Shown: positions 37,392-46,523, numbered from the stretch's first letter. The stretch: DNA of 64,000 nucleotides from Aeromicrobium tamlense (GCF_013408555.1 NZ_JACBZN010000001.1:2852001-2916000), one strand, 5' to 3'. Notes: generated from the sequence alone by a model not told the origin. Made by a program: numbers and translations.

Positions 37392-39530
37392 ATGTATCGA
37401 CGCGTCACCTCCATCGCGACCAGCGCGGCCGTCGGCCTCGCCGCCGCGGTGGCCCTCCTCCCCGCCACGGCCCACGCGGCCCCCGAGACCTACAGCGGCC
37501 GACTGCAGCTCATCTCCGGCGACACGATCGTCGGCTGTGCGGGCGCGTACGACGGGCAGGGTGTCGCCGGTGCCGCAGCGGTCTCCACCGACCCGGAGTC
37601 GGCCCACCGCTTCTCCATTCCCGCCGGGACGCAGCAGGATCTCTCCCTGCAGGACGGCTCCCAGGTGCTGGGAGTCGACGACAACTACTCCGCGGCTCCG
37701 ATGGGCGGCCGGTACGAGTGGGCGTTCGGTGTGCTGGGTGCTCCCGTAGCCGCCGGCTCGCCCTCGGTGAACCGCCGGCAGACCGCGGTCTGGTCGATCG
37801 ACCCCGCGACGAAGACTCTCTCCACCGTCTACGTCCGCCCCGACAGCACCGTCGTGCCACTGACGCACTTCCTGTACGGGGAGTTCCGCGGCCACTTCCT
37901 GATGACCCCCGACCTCGCCCTTGCGGCGAACGGCATGCGGCCGTCGGTGCCCACCGCGCTGACGCTGCGCCTCGGCGAGGCATGCTCGGGCCCGGTCACG
38001 CCGCCGGACGTCGAGCAGACGATCACCTTCACGTCCACCGCGCCGGAGACCGTGCGCCCCGGTGACACGTACGAGGTCACCGCCACGGGCGGCGAGTCCG
38101 GCAACCCCGTGACCTTCTCGTCCTCGACGCGGGACGAGTGCACGATCGAGGGCTCGACGGTGACGTTCCACCGCGCCGGCACCTGCACGATCGTCGCCGA
38201 CCAGGCTGCCGCCACGGGCTTCCTCGCGGCCGACCCGGTCTCGCAGGACGTCCGGGTCGACGCCTTCGAGACCTCGCTCGACCTCTCGTTCGAGCCGGCG
38301 AACCCGGTGACCGGCCAGGGCACGACGGCCACCGCGCAGCTGGGCACCGAGGGCACCCTCGGCGACGCCGGCGGCGTCGTCCAGTTCCGTGTGGACGGCG
38401 ACGTCGTCGACCACGTCGCCTACGACGAGGCCGGCCGCGCGTCCACGGCGCTCGATCTCGGCGTCGGCACGCACCAGGTCGACGCGACCTGGTGGCCCGA
38501 GGCGAACCACCAGTACGACGACAGCAGCGACAGCGACACCGTCACCGTCTCGGTCGCCGGCACGACCACGAAGGTCGCGGTGAAGCCGCGCGAGCTGTCC
38601 GCCACGGTCGCCCCCGTCGCTCCCGGCGCCGGCACGCCCACCGGCGACGTCACGTTCTTCGTCGACGGCAAGAAGGTCGGCACCGCCGCCCTCGACCACG
38701 GCACCGCGAAGCTCGCGCACAGCGTCCCGACCGACGGCACGCACGCCGTCTCGGCCGCGTACGCCGGCAGCACCGAGTTCACCGCCTCGTCGGGCTCGAC
38801 CTCGCGCAGCAACCCCGCGCTCACGGCTCGCGTCATCTCGTCGCAGAAGTCGCGCGGCGGCTGGTACCGCCACCCGGTCACGATCTCGTTCGGCTGCGAC
38901 GCCAAGGGCGCCGAGCTGACCACCGCGTGCCCGAAGCCGGTCAAGGTCTCGCGTCAGGGCTCCAGCACCGTCACCCGCACGATCCACACGGCCGACGGCG
39001 GCATCGCCACCGTCACCGCCGCGGTGAAGATCGACCGCAGCAAGCCCCGCGTCGGCATCCGCGGCGTGAAGTCCGGTCGCAGCTACTTCGACGCACCGAA
39101 GCCGACCTGCTCGGCGAAGGACTCGCTCTCGGGCGTGAAGACCTGCAAGGTCACCACGAAGCGCAGCGGCAGCCGGGTCGTCGTCACCGCCAACGCCACC
39201 GACGTCGCGGGCAACGTCCGCACGAAGCGCGCCGCGTACCGCCTCGCGGGCTACAAGATCGAGGGCGCGAAGCTGAAGAACGGCGTCTACCAGGTCCGCC
39301 ACGGCGAGACCTACACGATCGTCGTCCGCGGCTCGAAGGCCCGCTACGTCTACGCGACGCCGGCGCCCGGCATGCCGCACCGCGGCTCGGTCCCGTTCAA
39401 GAAGGCCGGGAAGGACCGCTGGGCCCTCGGCGTGAAGATGTCGATGACGACGAGCCGTACCCGCTCGTGGAACCTCGGCTACACGCAGAACGGCAAGCTG
39501 CACGTGATCAAGGTGAAGGTCGTCGGCTGA
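37392..39530 (+). CDS. Large secreted protein with Ig-like repeats
   Basis: 712 residues. A signal peptide ends after TAHA near residue 29. The first 200 residues form an unrecognised domain; several Ig-like beta domains follow (for example EQTITFTSTAPETVRPGDTY, PTGDVTFFVDGKKVGTAALD) of the bacterial Big type, then a Lys-rich C-terminal region. No catalytic motif or cell-wall sorting signal is visible, so it may bind the cell surface or a polymer. It is convergent with the esterase gene, with the third palindromic element in between. Confidence 0.78.
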   Translation: MYRRVTSIATSAAVGLAAAVALLPATAHAAPETYSGRLQLISGDTIVGCAGAYDGQGVAGAAAVSTDPESAHRFSIPAGTQQDLSLQDGSQVLGVDDNYSAAPMGGRYEWAFGVLGAPVAAGSPSVNRRQTAVWSIDPATKTLSTVYVRPDSTVVPLTHFLYGEFRGHFLMTPDLALAANGMRPSVPTALTLRLGEACSGPVTPPDVEQTITFTSTAPETVRPGDTYEVTATGGESGNPVTFSSSTRDECTIEGSTVTFHRAGTCTIVADQAAATGFLAADPVSQDVRVDAFETSLDLSFEPANPVTGQGTTATAQLGTEGTLGDAGGVVQFRVDGDVVDHVAYDEAGRASTALDLGVGTHQVDATWWPEANHQYDDSSDSDTVTVSVAGTTTKVAVKPRELSATVAPVAPGAGTPTGDVTFFVDGKKVGTAALDHGTAKLAHSVPTDGTHAVSAAYAGSTEFTASSGSTSRSNPALTARVISSQKSRGGWYRHPVTISFGCDAKGAELTTACPKPVKVSRQGSSTVTRTIHTADGGIATVTAAVKIDRSKPRVGIRGVKSGRSYFDAPKPTCSAKDSLSGVKTCKVTTKRSGSRVVVTANATDVAGNVRTKRAAYRLAGYKIEGAKLKNGVYQVRHGETYTIVVRGSKARYVYATPAPGMPHRGSVPFKKAGKDRWALGVKMSMTTSRTRSWNLGYTQNGKLHVIKVKVVG

Positions 39531-39546
39531 CCGCCACTCACTGACG

Positions 39547-39622
39547 GAGGTTTCCTGTCACTTAGCGAGGTTCGCGAACCTCGCTAAGTGGCGGTTTCCC
39601 CGCTTAACCGGGGAAACCGTCA
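39547..39622. repeat. 76-bp double-hairpin element, copy 3
   Basis: Same length as the other copies. The first stem is a perfect palindrome here (CACTTAGCGAGGTTCG and its complement), with paired changes relative to copy 1 (TCACGAGG to TAGCGAGG with matching changes on the other arm), so base pairing is conserved while sequence drifts. It lies between convergent genes; its last three bases (39620-39622) are the stop codon of the leftward esterase gene. Confidence 0.85.
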
Positions 39623-40690
39623 GGCCATCTCGCCCTCGAGGGTCTCGGGCTGGGCGTCGAGGTCCTCGACCTCGACGGCCGGGGGCTCGCCGATGTGCGT
39701 GAGGGCGAACTCGGCGGCGAGCTCGATCGCGAGGTCGGCGTCGGGCAGGTGCCCGGCCATGATCGGGAAGGCGTGGAGCTGTCCGCGCCACAGGTGCACG
39801 TCGACCTCGACGCCCTTGTCGTCGAGCAGCAGCGCGAGCGCCTCGACCTCGGGACGCAGGAACTCGTCCTCCACGGCCACCAGCTGCGTGGGCGAGTGGA
39901 TGTAGGCGCTCGCGTGGAGCGGGTCGGCGAAGCCCTCGATCGGGGCGCCGTCCTCGGGGAGCCACAGCCGGCGCAGCGCCGCGACGCGCGCGATCGGCAG
40001 CACGGCCTCGCGCACCTTGTCGACGCGCATGACGTTCTTGTCCTGGCGGTCGGGCTCGAGGCTGAGCAGCGGCGAGAACGCGATGAGCGCGGCCGGTGCG
40101 GGCAGGCCCCGGCGCGTGGCCAGCTCGGCGACCTTCATCGTCAGGTAGCCGCCGGCGGAGTCGCCCGCGACGACCACCTTCGAGGCGTCGGGCGCCCGGT
40201 CGAGCACGCCGGCGTAGGCGGCGATCGCGTCCTGCACCGACTCGGCGATCCCGGCATCGGGCAGTTGGCGGTAGTCGATCGCGTAGATCGTGCCGCCGGT
40301 GGCCCGCACGATCTCCTCGAGCATCGAGCGGTAGGAGTGGACGCTGCCGGTGAAGAAGCCGCCTCCGTGCAGGTAGAGCAGGTGCAGTCCCGTGGTGGGC
40401 CCGTCGCCGGGCGTCATCACCTCGCCCGGGACGCCGCCGATCTCGCACACCTCGACGGCGATGTCCTCGGACGCGCCGCGGTTCACGACCTCGGAGAACC
40501 GCTGGATGCGTCGGATGGTGCGGACGTCGACCGGAGCCATCCTCAGCAGGGGCTTCACGGTCATCCGCGCGCCGCGCCCGACCATGCGGGCCAGGGGCGT
40601 GGGGCTGTCGTGCAGGACCGCCGCGGTGTGCACCGCCCGCATCGGGCGGCGGCGCCCGCGTCCGGATCGGGAGCCGGCCTGCGTGTCCAC
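39620..40690 (-). CDS. Esterase/lipase of the HSL (alpha/beta hydrolase 3) family
   Basis: 356 residues. The oxyanion motif HGGGFFTG, the nucleophile elbow GDSAGGY, an acidic residue in EDEFLRPE and the His in QLHAFPI complete the catalytic set. It hydrolyses short acyl esters. The long Arg-rich N-terminus is uncertain: GTG 40690 is the first start, ATG 40642 (MRAVHTAAV) is an alternative. Stop codon supplied by the palindromic element. Confidence 0.85.
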   Translation of the reverse strand: MDTQAGSRSGRGRRRPMRAVHTAAVLHDSPTPLARMVGRGARMTVKPLLRMAPVDVRTIRRIQRFSEVVNRGASEDIAVEVCEIGGVPGEVMTPGDGPTTGLHLLYLHGGGFFTGSVHSYRSMLEEIVRATGGTIYAIDYRQLPDAGIAESVQDAIAAYAGVLDRAPDASKVVVAGDSAGGYLTMKVAELATRRGLPAPAALIAFSPLLSLEPDRQDKNVMRVDKVREAVLPIARVAALRRLWLPEDGAPIEGFADPLHASAYIHSPTQLVAVEDEFLRPEVEALALLLDDKGVEVDVHLWRGQLHAFPIMAGHLPDADLAIELAAEFALTHIGEPPAVEVEDLDAQPETLEGEMA

Positions 40691-40761
40691 GTCCCGAGTT
40701 TAACGACCGGGTGGACATCCGCGTGCCGATCGCAGATCCTCGGCTCCGATAGCCTGTCACC

Positions 40762-42084
40762 GTGGTGACGCTCGAGGAACTGCAGGTCCGCACCCTCGGC
40801 GAGTGCACGTACGACTCGCCGCTGGCCGACTACGTCGCGGCCCGGAGCACGAACGCCTACTACGTCGCCGAGACCGACCGGGTCCTCATCGACGACACGA
40901 TCTCGCTGCTGCAGGCCCGCGGCGGCATCCCACTCGACGAGGTCCCCTCGTTCGAGCCCGGCGGTCCGCGCCGCAAGCTCTTCTTCGACCCGAAGAAGAC
41001 GAAGGTCGGCATCGTGACGTGCGGCGGCCTGTGCCCCGGCCTCAACGACGTCATCCGCGCCATCGTGCTGGAGCTGTTCGAGCACTACGGCGTCACCGAC
41101 ATCACCGGGTTCAAGAACGGCTACGCGGGCCTCGTTCCCGGCAAGTCGCCCGACCCGATCACCCTGACCCCCTCGTTCGTCGAGACGATCACCGACCGCG
41201 GCGGCACGGTGCTGGGCTCCTCCCGAGGCGGCCAGAGCGTCCCCCAGATCGTCGACAATCTCGTGCACCGCGAGATCGACATCCTCTTCGTCATCGGAGG
41301 CGACGGCTCGATGCGTGGCGCGCACGCCATCGCCGAGGAGGCGCTGGAGCGCAACCTGCCGATCGCGGTGGTCGGCGTGCCGAAGACGATCGACAACGAC
41401 ATCCCGCTCATCGGCACGAGCTTCGGCTTCCAGACCGCCTACGCGAAGGCGGCCGAGTCGATCAAGGGCGCGCGCGTCGAGGTCGAGGCGGCCATCGGCG
41501 GCGTCGGCGTCGTCAAGGTCATGGGCCGCGCCGCCGGCTTCATCGCCTGCTACGCCGCGCTGGCAAACCACGACGCCGACTTCGTGCTGATCCCCGAGGT
41601 GCCGTTCAACCTCCAGGGCGAGAACGGCCTGCTCGCCACGCTGCGCAAGCGCGTGAAGGAGCGCGGCAGCGCCGTGATCGTGCTGGCCGAGGGCGCCGGG
41701 CAGGACCTGATCCCCGCCAGCCGCCGCACCGACGCGAGCGGCAACACCGTGCTCGGCGACTTCGCCGGCTTCCTGCGCGCCCAGATCGCGCGCGACTTCA
41801 AGGACCACGACGAGCCGCTGACCCTGCGCTACTTCGACCCCGGCTACATGATCCGCTCGGTGCCGGCCGACCCCGCCGACTCGGTCTACTGCACGCGCCT
41901 CGCGCAGGCCGCCGTGCACGCGGCGATGGCCGGCCGCACCGACATGGTGATCGGGCGTCCGCGCCACCGGTTCGCGCACGTGCCGATCTCGGTGGTCGTG
42001 AAGAACACGCAGAACGTGAACCCCGACGGCGACCTGTGGCTCTCGGTGCTCGAGTCCACCGCGCAGCCGTTCGACATGTCCTGA
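40762..42084 (+). CDS. 6-phosphofructokinase, long ATP-type (clade X-like)
   Basis: 440 residues, longer than the 320-residue bacterial PfkA. The glycine loop GIVTCGGLCPGLND opens the fold. GGDGS (179-183) has the Gly of ATP-dependent enzymes, while PKTIDND (207-213) has the Lys otherwise found in pyrophosphate-dependent ones. That mix is typical of the plant/trypanosome-like ATP group. It phosphorylates fructose 6-phosphate in glycolysis. No ribosome site precedes the GTG pair at 40762/40765; GATAGC lies 8 bp upstream, which suggests a leaderless transcript. Confidence 0.9.
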   Translation: MVTLEELQVRTLGECTYDSPLADYVAARSTNAYYVAETDRVLIDDTISLLQARGGIPLDEVPSFEPGGPRRKLFFDPKKTKVGIVTCGGLCPGLNDVIRAIVLELFEHYGVTDITGFKNGYAGLVPGKSPDPITLTPSFVETITDRGGTVLGSSRGGQSVPQIVDNLVHREIDILFVIGGDGSMRGAHAIAEEALERNLPIAVVGVPKTIDNDIPLIGTSFGFQTAYAKAAESIKGARVEVEAAIGGVGVVKVMGRAAGFIACYAALANHDADFVLIPEVPFNLQGENGLLATLRKRVKERGSAVIVLAEGAGQDLIPASRRTDASGNTVLGDFAGFLRAQIARDFKDHDEPLTLRYFDPGYMIRSVPADPADSVYCTRLAQAAVHAAMAGRTDMVIGRPRHRFAHVPISVVVKNTQNVNPDGDLWLSVLESTAQPFDMS

Positions 42085-42170
42085 GACCCGCTCTCGCATG
42101 GTGAGACTCCCGGAAGGACCCGCCGAACGGTGACAGGCTCGGGCTGACACCCGACGTCGAAGGAGCATCC

Positions 42171-43460
42171 ATGAGCGAGCACTGGTCGTTCGAGACCAAG
42201 CAGATCCACGCCGGCCAGACGCCCGACCCCGCCACGGGTGCGCGCGCACTGCCGATCTACCAGACCACCTCGTACCAGTTCCGCGACACGCAGCACGCCG
42301 CCGACCTGTTCGGCCTCGCGGAGCCCGGCAACATCTACACCCGCATCATGAACCCGACGCAGGACGTCGTCGAGCAGCGCCTCGCGGCCCTCGAGGGCGG
42401 CGTCGGCGCGCTGCTCGTGGCCTCGGGCCAGGCCGCCACCACCGGCGCGCTCACCAACGTGGCCGAGGCCGGCGACCACATCGTCGCGTCCGCCAGCCTC
42501 TACGGCGGCACCGACTCGCTGCTGCGCCACACGTTCCCGAAGCTCGGCATCGAGGTCAGCTTCGTCGAGGACAACAACAACCCCGAGGCCTGGCGCGCGG
42601 CCGCCCGCGAGAACACGAAGGCGTTCTTCGGCGAGACCATCGGCAACCCCAAGGGCGACATCCTCGACCTCGAGGCCATCAGCGCCGTCGCGAAGGAGGT
42701 CGGCGTCCCGTTCATCGTCGACAACACCGTCGCCACGCCGTACCTGCTGAACCCGCTCAAGCACGGCGCCGACACGGTGATCCACTCGGCCACGAAGTAC
42801 ATCGGCGGCCACGGCACCGCGATCGCCGGCGTCGTCATCGACGGCGGCACGTTCGACTACGCCGCCCACGGCGACAAGTACCCGGGCTTCAACACGCCCG
42901 ACGCGAGCTACCACGGTCTCGTCTTCACCGAGGCCCTCGGCCCGGCGGCGTTCATCGCCAAGCTGCGCGTGCAGTACCTGCGCAACGTCGGCCCGGCCGT
43001 CTCGCCGTTCAACGCCTTCCTCATCGCCCAGGGCATCGAGACCCTGAGCCTGCGCGTGGAGCGCCACATCGAGAACACCCGCAAGGTGGCCGAGTGGCTC
43101 CAGGCGCGCGAGGACGTCGCGAAGGTCACCTGGGCCTCGCTCGACGGCAACCCCTACAAGGAGCTCGCCGACAAGTACACGCCCCGTGGCTCCGGCGCGG
43201 TGCTGACGTTCGAGCTGCCCGGCGGCGTCGACGCCGGCCGTCGCTTCATCGACGCCCTCGAGCTGTTCAGCCACGTGGCCAACATCGGCGACGTGCGCTC
43301 GCTGGCCATCCACCCGGCCAGCACCACGCACTCGCAGGGCACGCCCGAGGAGCACGCCGCCACCGGCGTCACCCCCGGCCTGGTCCGCCTGGCCGTCGGC
43401 CTCGAGGGCATCGACGACATCCTCGCCGACCTGGACGCCGGGTTCCGAGCAGCCAAGTGA
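42171..43460 (+). CDS. metY: O-acetylhomoserine sulfhydrylase
   Basis: 429 residues, Cys/Met-metabolism PLP enzyme that makes homocysteine from O-acetylhomoserine and sulfide. The PLP lysine is Lys209 in HSATKYIGGHG; YTRIMNPTQD and SGQAATTGAL are family blocks. Length and the WASLDGNPYKELADKY insert fit MetY rather than MetB. AAGGAG precedes the ATG. The 86-bp leader shows no recognisable SAM riboswitch. It overlaps metX by GTGA. Confidence 0.93.
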   Translation: MSEHWSFETKQIHAGQTPDPATGARALPIYQTTSYQFRDTQHAADLFGLAEPGNIYTRIMNPTQDVVEQRLAALEGGVGALLVASGQAATTGALTNVAEAGDHIVASASLYGGTDSLLRHTFPKLGIEVSFVEDNNNPEAWRAAARENTKAFFGETIGNPKGDILDLEAISAVAKEVGVPFIVDNTVATPYLLNPLKHGADTVIHSATKYIGGHGTAIAGVVIDGGTFDYAAHGDKYPGFNTPDASYHGLVFTEALGPAAFIAKLRVQYLRNVGPAVSPFNAFLIAQGIETLSLRVERHIENTRKVAEWLQAREDVAKVTWASLDGNPYKELADKYTPRGSGAVLTFELPGGVDAGRRFIDALELFSHVANIGDVRSLAIHPASTTHSQGTPEEHAATGVTPGLVRLAVGLEGIDDILADLDAGFRAAK

Positions 43461-44440
43461 CCACGATCCAGCCGCTGGGAGACCTCACCCTCGAAGGGGG
43501 TGAGGTCCTCCCGCGTCTGGAGGTCGCGTACGACACGTGGGGCGAGTTCACCGGCGACAACGCGGTCCTCGTCCTCCACGCCCTCACCGGCGACTCGATC
43601 GTCGCCGGACCCGACGGGTGGTGGAACCAGGTCGTCGGCCCCGGACTCGGCATCGACACCGACCGCTTCTTCGTCGTGGCCGCCAACATCCTCGGCGGCT
43701 GCAAGGGCACCACGGGTCCGGCCTCGCCCGGACCCGACGGACGCGTGTGGGGCAACCGGTTCCCCGCGATCACCGTCCGCGACCAGGTCGCGGCCGAGCT
43801 GATGCTCACCGAGCACCTCGGCATCGACCGCTGGCACGCGGTGATCGGCGGGTCCGCCGGCGGCATGCGCGCGGTCGAGTGGGCGGTCACGCACCCCGAG
43901 CGCGTCGAGCGGCTGTTCCTGCTCGCCTCGTCGGCCTACGCCTCGGCCGAGCAGATCGCCTGGACCTCGACGCAGGCGGACATCATCCGGGCCGCCGGGC
44001 CCGAGGCCGGCCTCGAGCTGGCCCGCCGCATCGCGCACACGACCTACCGCAGCGAGGCCGAGCTGGCCGAGCGGTTCGGTCGCGAGGTCCAGCCCGACGG
44101 GCGGTTCGCGGTGCAGTCCTACCTGCAGCACCACGGCGACAAGCTGGTGAAGCGCTTCGACGCGTGGTCGTACATCGTGCTCGGCGATGCGATGAACAGC
44201 CACGACGTGGGCCGCGGCCGCGGCGGTCTCGAGTCCGCGCTCGGCCGGGTCACGGCGCGCACGGTCGTCGCCGCGATCGACTCCGACCGGCTCTACCCGC
44301 CGTACCAGCAGCAGGAGCTGGCCGACCTCATCCCCACCGCCGAGCCGCTCGCCGTGGTGCACTCGCCGCACGGCCATGACGGCTTCCTCATCGAGCACGA
44401 GCAAGTGGGCGCGCTCGCCCGCGCCCTGCTCGAGCACTGA
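43457..44440 (+). CDS. metX: Homoserine O-acetyltransferase
   Basis: 327 residues, alpha/beta hydrolase fold that acetylates homoserine and supplies the MetY substrate. GGSAGGMRAVEWA contains nucleophile Ser133; Asp in DSDRLYPP and His in SPHGHDGFL complete the triad. The N-terminus is short, beginning almost at the first strand, but the GTGA overlap with metY fixes the start. metY and metX form the methionine operon. Confidence 0.93.
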   Translation: MTTIQPLGDLTLEGGEVLPRLEVAYDTWGEFTGDNAVLVLHALTGDSIVAGPDGWWNQVVGPGLGIDTDRFFVVAANILGGCKGTTGPASPGPDGRVWGNRFPAITVRDQVAAELMLTEHLGIDRWHAVIGGSAGGMRAVEWAVTHPERVERLFLLASSAYASAEQIAWTSTQADIIRAAGPEAGLELARRIAHTTYRSEAELAERFGREVQPDGRFAVQSYLQHHGDKLVKRFDAWSYIVLGDAMNSHDVGRGRGGLESALGRVTARTVVAAIDSDRLYPPYQQQELADLIPTAEPLAVVHSPHGHDGFLIEHEQVGALARALLEH

Positions 44441-44496
44441 CCGTCCGGTCGCGGGGAGCCGCGGGTCGTGGTGTCGTGGGATCGAGAGGAGATCCC

Positions 44497-44769
44497 ATGG
44501 CACCGAAGAAGAAGACCCCGTCGAGCATCAAGAACCCCGACCTCTACGAGGAGCTGCGCGACGACGGCGCCTCGAAGTCGAAGGCGGCGCGCATCTCGAA
44601 CGCCGCGGCCCGCGACGGCAAGAAGACCGTCGGCAAGCGCGGTGGGTCGTCACCCGCCTACGAGGACTGGACCGTCGCCGACCTGCGCCAGCGCGCCAAG
44701 GAGATCGGCCTCAGCGGCTACTCCGGCAAGAGGAAGTCCGAGCTGATCGACATGCTGCGGAACTCCTGA
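44497..44769 (+). CDS. Rho-N / DUF7218-type small basic protein
   Basis: 90 residues, Lys-rich N-terminus followed by a Rho N-terminal/SAP-like fold (WTVADLRQRAKEIGLSGYSG, KSELIDMLRN). Such small proteins probably bind nucleic acid. GGAG lies 6 bp before the ATG at 44497. It follows metX by 56 bp and converges with the acetyltransferase gene with 5 bp between stops. Confidence 0.82.
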   Translation: MAPKKKTPSSIKNPDLYEELRDDGASKSKAARISNAAARDGKKTVGKRGGSSPAYEDWTVADLRQRAKEIGLSGYSGKRKSELIDMLRNS

Positions 44770-44774
44770 AGGCG

Positions 44775-45326
44775 TCAGCGGAGCATGATCCAGACGTCGG
44801 GGCCGGCGCTCTCGACCTGCTCGACGACGCGGAACCCGAGTCGCTCGTAGAGGCGCACGTTCGCCTCCGATGAGGTCTCCAGCAGGACGCGGGCATCGCC
44901 GAGGTCGGCCAGCGCCGCCTCGAGGACCGTCGTGCCCAGTCCGCGGCCCTGCTGCGCCGGGTCGACGCCGACGGTGGCGAGCAGCCAGTCCGCCTCGGGA
45001 CGCCGTGGACCGATCGCGACCTCGTGTTCGACGAGGCGCTGCCAGCCGTCGCCGTGCAGCGCGACGATCCGCTCCCCGACCTCGGGTGACGGGTCCGGCA
45101 GCGAAGTCGGGATGAGCACGGCCACGGCGTCGAGTTCCGGCGTCGTCCAGACGCGTCCGCCGTGCGCGGCCGCGTGGGCGAGGTACACGCCCTGGATCTC
45201 GGTCAGCCGCGCGAGCCGCCCGTCACCCGGGAGGGTCCAGCGGGTCCACGGGTAGTCGGCGAAAGCCTCGCCGAGGACGGAGGCGAGGGTCGGCAGATCG
45301 GCGCCGGTGGCGAGACGGGTGGACAT
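44775..45326 (-). CDS. GNAT-family N-acetyltransferase
   Basis: 183 residues. The acetyl-CoA pyrophosphate loop is VDPAQQGRGLGTTVLEAAL, with the C-terminal LYERLGFRVVE typical of GNAT enzymes. Substrate unknown. Upstream lies the long hairpin at 45354. Confidence 0.85.
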   Translation of the reverse strand: MSTRLATGADLPTLASVLGEAFADYPWTRWTLPGDGRLARLTEIQGVYLAHAAAHGGRVWTTPELDAVAVLIPTSLPDPSPEVGERIVALHGDGWQRLVEHEVAIGPRRPEADWLLATVGVDPAQQGRGLGTTVLEAALADLGDARVLLETSSEANVRLYERLGFRVVEQVESAGPDVWIMLR

Positions 45327-45353
45327 CGCGCCACCCTACCCACCGCCCCGACG

Positions 45354-45414
45354 CACTTCTGGAACGCGTCGAACCGTTCGCGAGAGGAGAACGGTTGAGC
45401 GCGTTCCAGAAGTG
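45354..45414. terminator. Nested hairpin with perfect 15-bp outer stem
   Basis: CACTTCTGGAACGCG (45354-45368) pairs with its exact complement (45400-45414). Inside, GAACCGTT (45371) pairs with AACGGTT (45390). It lies 48 bp after the cutinase-like gene stop and before the acetyltransferase start, so it can end the former transcript. Its build resembles the element at 47376. Confidence 0.6.
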
Positions 45415-45461
45415 GAGTGGCGTCGGGGCCGTCCCCCCAGTCCGGCCCCGACGCCCCGTGC

Positions 45462-46322
45462 TCACTGGATCCGGTAGTCCGAGATCCCGTTGGTCAGCGA
45501 CGGGCTCGGGCCCGGGCTGATGAACTGCTCGTAGCGGGTGTCGTCGTCGACGTACCGCTTGAGCCAGGCGATCGTGTACTTCGCGATCGTCGTGTTGCTG
45601 GTGTTCGGGGCGAAGTGGCTGGCGCCACGCAGCTCCAGGTACGCGCGCCGCTCCGCGTTCGTCAGCGAGTTGTAGAACGGGATCGCGTGCGAGCCGGGGG
45701 GCGCGACCGTGTCGTTCTGGGCACCGATCTCCAGCGACGCCGCCTCGACCTCGGGCCACGTCTTGTCGAGGTTCCAGGGCGTCAGGCCGACCGTGGCCTC
45801 GATCGAGCGCCGGGACTTGGCGGCCTCGAGCGTGCCGCCGCCGCCCATCGAGTGACCGACCACGGCCTGGCGCGAGGCGTCGATGCGCGAGCGCACCGTG
45901 GTGTCGGCGATCGTCTGGTCGAGCGCCGCGAGCAGCTGCGTGCCGCGCGAGCCCGGCTGGTCGAGTCGCGTGTTGGTGTCGATCGTGATGACCACGAAGC
46001 CCTGCGACGCGATGCGCGGGCCGAGCCACTGGATCGTCGACTGCGCCGCCGTGTAGCCGGGCGAGATCGCCACCACGCCGAACGTGCCGTCGGCCGTGGA
46101 CGTCGGGTAGTAGATCGTGCCTCCCCCGAAGCCACGCGCGGACAGCGACGAGATCGTCTTGGTGCTCACGGCGTACGGACCGCGGGTCGCCTCGATGCTG
46201 CTGTTGGTCGGGGCCGGTCCGCGCTCGTACGGGTTCTCGGCCGCGACGACCGGCTGGATCGCCGTGCCTGCGGTGAGGGCCGCGCCGGCGAACGCCATCG
46301 CGATCAGTCTGGACAGTTTCAT
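45462..46322 (-). CDS. Secreted cutinase / polyester-hydrolase-like enzyme
   Basis: 286 residues with a signal peptide ending near VVAA (residue 28). The mature protein starts ENPYERGPAPT and follows the Thermobifida cutinase / type I PET hydrolase pattern closely: FGGGTIYYP, VAISPGYTAAQ, GHSMGGGGTL, LTPWNLDKTW, GASHFAPN, YTIAWLKRYVDDDTRY. The triad is Ser158, Asp204, His236; the oxyanion and subsite residues Tyr90, Met159 and Trp183 are kept. The protein has no cysteine at all, so the C-terminal disulfide of the Thermobifida enzymes is missing. GGAG precedes the ATG. Polyester activity is inferred from family likeness. Confidence 0.88.
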   Translation of the reverse strand: MKLSRLIAMAFAGAALTAGTAIQPVVAAENPYERGPAPTNSSIEATRGPYAVSTKTISSLSARGFGGGTIYYPTSTADGTFGVVAISPGYTAAQSTIQWLGPRIASQGFVVITIDTNTRLDQPGSRGTQLLAALDQTIADTTVRSRIDASRQAVVGHSMGGGGTLEAAKSRRSIEATVGLTPWNLDKTWPEVEAASLEIGAQNDTVAPPGSHAIPFYNSLTNAERRAYLELRGASHFAPNTSNTTIAKYTIAWLKRYVDDDTRYEQFISPGPSPSLTNGISDYRIQ

Positions 46323-46415
46323 GCTCGTCTCCTTCGACGGTCTGGATCGAACCGTTGGGACGAGCTCGTCCAAACACATCGGCTTGCCCCCGATGACGGG
46401 CCGATCCAAGGTATA

Positions 46416-46430
46416 TGCACAGGTAGTGCA
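46416..46430. promoter_or_regulatory. Inverted repeat upstream of the cutinase-like gene
   Basis: TGCAC-AGGTA-GTGCA within GTATATGCACAGGTAGTGCACATAG cut to its core; arms are TATGCAC and GTGCACATA. It lies about 95 bp upstream of the leftward ATG, in a typical operator position. Confidence 0.45.
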
Positions 46431-46507
46431 CATAGTTGGTGGACCCACCATGCGCGAGGGTCCCCGAGCCTGTCAAGAGGTGGGTGTGATCCAGCCCACA
46501 TGTCGCT

Positions 46508-46523
46508 AAGGTGAGTTCACCTT
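46508..46523. promoter_or_regulatory. AAGGTGA-GT-TCACCTT inverted repeat
   Basis: Two perfect 7-bp arms with a 2-bp centre, 21 bp before the rightward hydrolase ATG. The sequence is reminiscent of metal-regulator boxes of the DtxR/IdeR type but has the wrong centre spacing, so the regulator is not assigned. Confidence 0.4.

Noticed and set aside
42085..42170. Possible SAM-type riboswitch before metY
   Set aside because: The leader is only 86 bp and lacks the conserved core of the SAM-I/IV or SAH classes; no convincing multi-stem fold is visible.
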